64,000 nucleotides of DNA from Morinoia aosen (lineage: Eukaryota > Arthropoda > Malacostraca > Amphipoda > Talitridae), in assembly GCA_030386875.1 (NCBI GenBank), contig CM059558.1, positions 14,493,428 through 14,557,427 on the forward strand, written 5' to 3'. Position 1 is the stretch's first letter, and every line of letters starts with the position of its first letter. The position numbers and the translations under genes are program-made. The notes beneath the pieces were generated by a model. It was not told where the DNA came from. It did not search any database and saw nothing but the letters and a program-made list of their open reading frames with translations. Below, in pieces: positions 58,567 to 64,000 of the stretch.

Positions 58567-59332
58567 AACTCTATGTTATCTTCCATTTCCATAAAACCAA
58601 GTTTTGATGCATTTCACAAAAATGCCTAAATTTAGGCATAGAGAGAGGCTAGAGCAAGGCTGGCATCGCTGCTGGAGGCTATTCAGCCTGCAAGGAGCCA
58701 CCACCGCTCCAGGGACGACTTGGGAACAAGTTTCAAGTTTGCCCGGCCGGGGGGGGGGGGGGGGGAATGCCTCCCCCTCGGGGGATAGGGTACCCCTCTC
58801 CCCCCTTCCCCCCCATTCCTCCCCCCTTAAGGTCTTTACGTACAATACGAGCTAACCGTCGCCAGTTTTTTCATTTCGTTTTGCTACCTCAATTATTTTT
58901 GTGTTTTTTAATTGGCGAATTACAATTTCTACAACATGAAGTGGTATATGTATATTTTTTGATTAGGTAGTGGTGAACGTATATTTACGTATTTTGTAAT
59001 GGTTTAATTTAATTGTCTAGGTGTAATTTTTGTGCTACAGTATGTATTGATGTACGTTTATTTTTGAATAAGGTAATGGTGAACGTATATATGCATATTA
59101 TGTGATGATGTATGTATATTTTGATATTAGATAATGCTGTAGGCCTTTTTTTAGATTATGAAAGGGTCTCGTATATGTGCACATTAGGTGATTGCTTTTG
59201 CATTTTTTTAGACATGATAACCATCTAGTTATATTTGCATATTGTGTGATAGTCATTCATATGTTAATACTATCTAATGGGGGATGCATATTCGAATGAA
59301 ATCAGGAAAAAGTTGGGAAATGAAATTACATG
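58567..59332. other. Unique segment with G17 run and degenerate AT repeat
   Basis: 58590-58745 is normal-complexity sequence that may be a fragment of a dispersed element (a plus frame at 58604-58855 covers it), with no identified domain. A G run lies at 58749-58765 within a CCCC/GGGG-rich patch. 58960-59290 has loosely repeated TAATGGTGAACGTATAT and TTATGTGATGATGTATG words. Confidence 0.5.
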
Positions 59333-59672
59333 CCGTTATTTTGTTAATGTTTTATTATTGATTAACCTTATTTTCAGTTACTGCTTGCCGTTATTTTTTT
59401 AATGTTTTTATTTATTAACCTTATTTTTAATTACTGCTTGTCGTTATTTTTTAATGTTTTATTATTTAGTAACCTTATTTTTAATTACTGCTTGCCGTTA
59501 TTTTTTTAATGTTTTATTATTTTTTAACCTTATATTTAATTACTGCTTGTCGTTATTTTTTTAATGTTTTATTATTTAGTAACCTTATTTTTAATCACTA
59601 ATTGCATTTAATTTTTTAATGTTTTATTATTTATTAACCTTATTTTCAATTACTGCTCCCCGTTATATTTTT
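59333..59672. repeat. 54-55-bp AT-rich repeat, about 6 copies
   Basis: The unit joins CCGTTATTTTTTTAATGTTT, TATTATTTATTAACCTTAT and TTTTAATTACTGCTTG. CGTTA starts lie near 59333, 59389, 59442, 59496, 59551 and 59661. Confidence 0.93.
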
Positions 59673-59968
59673 AACAGCTCTAGAAAAAATGTGTTCGTCC
59701 AAAAACCTGAACAAATACGAAATTCTCTAGAAAATATTGTATTTTGGATTATATTATTTAGGCTAGTCTGTCCACATTTGGAATTTTGTGACTGGCAAAA
59801 ATATATTTTTAAATTTTTTTGCCAACTTAACTCTTTCCGTCACAAATTAGCGCACCCTAACTCAACTTTAACTATCTTTCCCTATTCTAACCTATTTAGG
59901 GTTATCCCTACAAAACTTTAACCTATCTTAAATTACCCTGACCAAGCCTAACCTTACCTAACCTAACT
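59673..59968. repeat. Unique sequence ending in TTAGG-like (CCTAA) tract
   Basis: 59673-59840 is unique AT-rich. 59850-59968 carries CCTAACTCAACTTTAAC, TAACCTATTTAGGG and TTACCTAACCTAACTTT, which is degenerate CCTAA (TTAGG on the minus strand). It resembles the Helitron interior and lies next to the piggyBac-like left end. Confidence 0.65.
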
Positions 59969-59972
59969 TTAT

Positions 59973-60184
59973 CACTTTGATTGCGACATGACCCACCGGT
60001 GGTACATGGAGGGGATTTTCATAATGCTGCTGACCGACCAGTAGTCACAAACTCAATTTCCATGAATGCTCATCCAAAGCTAAAAAAGGCACTATCCTGT
60101 TCATGTTCACTATTTTCAAAATAACTTACTACAATTGACATCGAATTGGAGTTGAATGTTGAACTTCAGTTAACTTATCGCGGT
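59973..60184 (+). repeat. Left terminal inverted repeat
   Basis: It contains GACCGACCAGTAGTCACAAA, GCTAAA...GGCAC, TTACTACAATTGACAT and GAATGTTGAACTTCA, all found inverted at 62413-62626. Confidence 0.85.
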
Positions 60185-60194
60185 AAATTTGCTG

Positions 60195-62268
60195 AATTTG
60201 GTAGATTGAAGTAGGATATAATTAAAATTGGGCAGATTAAAGTTGGATAGATTAAAATTGGATAGATTAAAATTGGGTAGATTAAAGTTGGGTAGATTAA
60301 AATTGGATAGATTAAAATTGGGTAGATTAAAATTGGGTAGATTAAAATTGGGTAGATTAAAGTTGGGTAGATTAAAATTAGGTAGATAAAAATTGAGTAG
60401 ATTAAAGTTGGGTAGATTGAAATAGGATAGATTAAAATTGGGTAGATTAAAGTTGGATAGATTGCAATTGGGTGGATTAAAGTTGGATAGATTGAAGTTG
60501 GGTAGATTAAAATTGGGTAGATTAAAGTTGGATAGATTAAAATTGGGTAGATTAAAGTTGGGTAGATTAAAGTTGGATAGATTGAAATTGGGTAGATTAA
60601 AGTTGGGTAGATAAAAATTGGATAGATTAAAATTGGGTAGATTGAAGTTGGGTAGATTAAAATTGGATAGATTAAAATTGGGTAGATTAAAGTTGGATAG
60701 ATTAAAATTGGGTAAATTAAAGTTAGGTAGATAGTTGGATAGATTAAAATTGGGTAGATTAAAGTTGGGTAGATTTAAATTGGGTAGATTAAAGTTTGGT
60801 AGATTAAAGTTGGATAGATTAAAGTTGGATAGATTAAAATTGGGTAGATTAAAGTTGGGTAAATTAGAGTTGGATAGATTAAAATTGGGTAGATAAAAAT
60901 TGGGTAGATGAAAGTTGGGTAGATTAAAATTGGGTAGATTAAAATTGGGTAGATTAAAGTTGGGTAGATTAAATTTGGGTAGATTAAAATTGGGTAGATT
61001 AAATTTGGGTAGATTAAAATTGGGTAGATTAAAATTGGGTAGATAAAAATTGGGTAGATGAAAGTTGGGTAGATTAAAATTGGGTAGATTAAAATTGGGT
61101 AGATTAAAGTTGGATAGATTAAATTTGGGTAGATTAAAATTGGGTAGATTAAAGTTGGATAGAATAAAATTGGGTAGATAAAAATTGGGAAGATTAAAGT
61201 TGGGTAGATTAAAATTGGGTAGATTAAAGTTGGGTAGATTAAAATTGGGTAGATTAAAGTTGGGTAGATTAAAGTTGGATAGATTAAAATTGGGTAGATT
61301 AAAGTTGGGTAGATTAAAGTTGGATATATTAAAATTGGGTAGATTAAAGTTGGGTAGATTAAAATTGGGTAGATTAAAGTTGGGTAGATTGAAGTTGGAT
61401 AGATTAAAGTTGGATAGATTAAAATTGGGTAGATTGAAGTTGGGTAGATTAAAGTTGGATTGATTAAAATTGGGTAGATTAAAGTTGGGTAGATAAAAAT
61501 TGGATAGATTAAAATTGGGTAGATTAAAGTTGGATAGATTAAAATTGGGTGGATTGAAGTTGGATAGATTAAAATTGGGTAGATTAAAGTTGGGAAGATT
61601 AAAGTTGGATAGATTAAAATTGGGTAGATTGAAGTTGGGTAGATTAAAGTTGGATAGATTAAAATTGGGTAAATTAAAGTTGGGTAGATTAAAGTTGGAT
61701 AGATTAAAATTGGGTAGATTAAAGTTGGATAGATTAAAATTGGGTAGATTAAAGTTGGGAAGATAAAAGTTGGATAGATTAAAATTGGGTAGATTAAAAT
61801 TGGGTAGATTAAAATTGGATAGATTAAAATTGGGTAGATTAAAATTGGGTAGATTAAAATTGGATAGTTTAAAATTGGGTTGATAAAAATTGGGTAGAAT
61901 AAAATTGGATAGATTAAAATTGGGTAGATTAAAATTGGATAGATTAAAATTGGGTAGATTAAAATTGGGTAGATTAAAATTGGGTAGATTAAAATTGGAT
62001 AGTTTAAAATTGGGTTGATAAAAATTGGGTAGAATAAAATTGGATAGATTAAAATTGGGAAGATTAAAGTTGGATAGATTAAAATTGGGTAGATTAAAAT
62101 TGGGTAGATTAAAATTGGATAGTTTAAAATTGGGTTGATAAAAATTGGGTAGAATAAAATTGGATAGATTAAAATTGGGTAGATTAAAATTAGATAGATT
62201 AAAATTGGGTAGATTAAAATTGGGTAAATTAAAATTGGGTAGATTAAAATTAGGTAGATTAAAAGAGG
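60195..62268. repeat. 15-bp minisatellite (ATTAAAATTGGGTAG), about 138 copies
   Basis: Units combine two binary states: ATTAAAATT/ATTAAAGTT and GGGTAG/GGATAG, with rarer ATAAAAATT and GGGTAA. A marked block with TAGTTTAAAATTGGGTTGAT is repeated near 61866, 62001 and 62121. Fifteen is a multiple of three. The plus frames (Leu-Gly-Arg-Leu-Lys) and the 504-codon minus frame (Ile-Tyr-Pro-Ile-Leu) are repeat artefacts. Confidence 0.98.
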
Positions 62269-62412
62269 GTTGGATGTGCTGGTTAGCATAGGTCTGGTTG
62301 AAATAGATTAGATTGCGTTAGAATATGGTAGGCTTATTTAAATTAGGTTTATCAGATTATTTTAAATTACGTCAGTTGAATTAGGGTATATTAGATCATG
62401 TTGCTTTACCCG

Positions 62413-62626
62413 GTGACCGCGATGGGTTGGATTGAAGTTCAACATTCTACTCAAGTTCAAAGTCAATTGTAGTAAGCAATGTTGAAAATAGCAAACACTT
62501 ACTGGATTGTGCCTTCATTTAGCTTTGGTAATATTTATGAAATTGTGCTTGTGACTACTGGTCGGTCAGCAGCATAATGAAAATCCCCTCCGTGTACCAC
62601 CGGTGGGTCACGTCGCAGTCAGAGTG
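62413..62626 (-). repeat. Right terminal inverted repeat
   Basis: This is the inverted copy of 59973-60184. It contains TACTGGTCGGTCAGCAGCAT and CACCGGTGGGTCACGTCGCA. About 85 % alike by eye, which is not a calculated value. Confidence 0.85.
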
Positions 62627-63020
62627 TTCAGTTAACCCCCACCCCCATCAACTCAGCACCACCAACACACCACCACCACCACCAAGGTCGACCAGTCTCA
62701 CCACCACCACCACCAGTTACGCACCACCAGTTGCTCGGCTACGCGGCTGTCCAACTGCTCTATTGTAACTGGTGAATGCTCAAACTGTGCGCCTTCTTAA
62801 CTGGTTCCAGGTGGTTGTCTCAACTGTCATATTTCCAGTCGCCCACAGTTGGTTTTCGTATCCGTAGTAAGCTTTTATTTCTAGTGAACTCCAGTTGGTT
62901 TTAGTAAGTGATCTCAGTCTATAGTTTCAGTTATCTTCAGTTGGTTGCCACACACACACACACACACACTCACCACACCGCAAGTCAGGCTCTAGCTTCT
63001 GGACCACCCAGGGCGCTATG
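62627..63020. other. Unique segment with (ACC)n and (CA)n
   Basis: ACCACCACC-rich sequence lies at 62645-62735 and a CA run at about 62949-62968. TCCAGTTGGTTTT-like words near 62840, 62890 and 62935 make a weak decayed repeat. No gene is seen. Confidence 0.55.
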
Positions 63021-63212
63021 TAAGCAACAACAGCAACAACAGCAGCAACAACAGCAGCAGCAACCACAACAACAACAACAACAGCCGGAGTACCAATAAC
63101 ACCAAGATCATCAGTAACAACGACAACAACATCAAAAGCAGCAGTAACAACAACAACAACAACAACAACCGCATCAGGAACAACAACAACAATAACAACA
63201 ACAACAACAACA
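63021..63212. repeat. (CAA/CAG)n trinucleotide tract
   Basis: Imperfect CAACAACAGCAG runs with ATCA and AATA interruptions. One plus frame reads poly-Gln. A 63-codon frame exists, but in-frame stops follow at once and there is no conserved surrounding domain. Confidence 0.9.
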
Positions 63213-63511
63213 CGGTACTGTAGCAGTACGATAGTTGAACATTACAAGATGTCGGAGCGGTATGCCTGGCCGTAAAAGTTCTTCCGTAGACTTGGCTACC
63301 ATAAGTTCGGTTTTTGACCAAAATTCCAGCTCTATTTAGCTCAAACTCAATGCTTTTTAAGAAAACTTACACGAAAGATAGCCAAGTCGACGGTTTAAGT
63401 TTACCCACCGGCTGAGACGCTGTGTCGGGGAAAATTTAAGAAATCTACCCCAGTAGATTACAGTCAGCTATTCTACTTCAAACCAACATTGGCAGAGCAC
63501 AACTCTACGTA
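63213..63511. other. Unique spacer
   Basis: Normal-complexity sequence. No feature is recognised. Confidence 0.5.
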
Positions 63512-63925
63512 CGGTGATGTATGAAAATTGCGTACATTGATTTATGAAAATTACGTACAATGATTTATGAAAATTACGTACATTGATTTATGAAAATTAC
63601 GTGCAGTGATGAATGAAAACTACGTACAGTGTTGTACGAAAATTACGTACAATGATTTATGAAAATTACGTACAATGATTTATGAAAATTACGTACATTG
63701 ATTTATGAAAATTACGTACAATGATTTATGAAAATTACGTACAATGATTTATGAAAATTACGTACATTGATTTATGAAAATTACGTACATTGATTTATGA
63801 AAATTACCTATAGTGAAGTACAAAAATTACGTAAAGTGATTTAACGAAAATTACGTACACTAATCTCCGAAAATTACGCACACTAATGTACGAAAATTAC
63901 GTACAGTGATGTACAAAAATTACGT
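63512..63925. repeat. 23-bp minisatellite (ATTTATGAAAATTACGTACA), about 18 copies
   Basis: The unit is GATTTATGAAAATTACGTAC plus AAT or ATT. The first and last three or four copies are diverged (GATGTACAAAAATTACG, AATGTACG). Each unit carries the palindrome TACGTA or TACGTAC. Confidence 0.96.
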
Positions 63926-64000
63926 GACAATCTATACCGTATACCCAGCATGAATCGTGACTATGCATCGTGCCATCGTGCCTGTGTTATCCCGAATTGT
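63926..64000. other. Unique sequence at window end
   Basis: The last 75 bases are non-repetitive apart from GCATCGTGCCATCGTGCC. Nothing can be called. Confidence 0.4.

Larger units (their letters stand above)
59973..62626. mobile_element. piggyBac-like inverted-repeat element with minisatellite core, 2,654 bp
   Basis: The left end (59973-60184) starts CACTTTGATTGCGACATGAC and CCACCGGTGGTACATGGAGG. The right end (62413-62626) is its reverse complement (CACTCTGACTGCGACGTGAC when read inward). Similarity spans about 214 bp. Flanks TTAT (59969) and TTCA (62627) are one base each from TTAA, the known piggyBac target, and the related solo end at 38370 has an intact TTAA. No transposase is present; the interior is a 15-bp array. 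The long inverted ends would also fit a foldback-type element. Confidence 0.7.

Noticed and set aside
61185..61766. Leu-Gly-Arg-Leu-Lys pentapeptide frames resembling a pentapeptide-repeat or amphipathic protein
   Set aside because: Direct translation of the 15-bp unit; interrupted wherever the unit becomes ATAAAAATT.
63016..63321. Leu-rich minus frame (poly-Leu) and poly-Gln plus frame
   Set aside because: They arise from the CAA/CAG trinucleotide tract; no supporting exon context.

Overview
This window is eukaryotic nuclear DNA. No gene in it can be named with confidence. I see no rRNA or tRNA gene, no prokaryotic operon and no recognisable protein domain. Roughly 60 % of the 64 kb is clear tandem-repeat array, and much of the rest is older, degenerate repeat. 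About 50 sequence-unrelated families are present, with units from 4 to 72 bp. Scattered TTAGG-rich tracts on both strands (about 26.0-27.7 kb and 59.9 kb), a Helitron, piggyBac-like TTAA termini and abundant AT-rich spacer fit an arthropod. A decapod crustacean or similar repeat-rich arthropod is my best guess. This is an inference, not a proof.

Layout: 0-0.76 kb is a 27-bp array. 1.1-4.6 kb is a 32-bp array with an E-box in each unit. 5.2-10.7 kb is a 19/17-bp array split by a 1.06-kb unique insert. 11.4-14.6 kb is a 12-bp array, 15.3-17.3 kb a 61-bp array, 19.0-20.2 kb a 25-bp array, 20.5-20.9 kb a 21-bp array, 21.8-22.0 kb a 30-bp array and 22.8-24.8 kb a 23-bp array. 24.9-28.1 kb is a degenerate 30-bp array interrupted by a 2,420-bp Helitron. 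28.8-36.1 kb holds many small arrays (56, 17, 36, 30, 45, 47 and 56 bp). 37.3-37.9 kb is a 7-bp AT array. 38.4-39.8 kb holds a solo piggyBac-like terminus, a CRE/CCAAT triplet and a 17-bp array. 40.2-44.6 kb holds 31-, 42- and 31-bp arrays. 47.1-53.3 kb is a 6.2-kb 21-bp array. 53.5-58.6 kb holds AC-rich, 30-, 31- and 16-bp arrays. 60.0-62.6 kb is a 2,654-bp element with about 214-bp inverted ends around a 15-bp array. 62.6-64.0 kb holds simple repeats and a 23-bp array.

Many of the longest open reading frames (up to about 1,500 codons) lie inside the arrays. They are open on several frames at once because a short unit without stop codons repeats. I do not treat them as genes. Unit lengths that are not multiples of three (32, 31, 19, 61, 25, 23, 16 and 56 bp) are as common as multiples of three, so coding constraint does not explain the arrays.

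The most informative signals are about how the repeats formed. They are (a) a non-autonomous Helitron with readable TC and hairpin-CTAG ends lying between A and T in an older satellite; (b) a TTAA-type inverted-repeat element whose interior has become a 15-bp minisatellite; (c) a 1.06-kb insert whose empty site survives in a duplicated stretch of the same array; (d) a short dispersed element carrying one copy of a 30-mer that has expanded to about seven copies in a relative 4.7 kb away; and (e) higher-order duplications of 379, 460, 567, 596 and 1,253 bp inside arrays.
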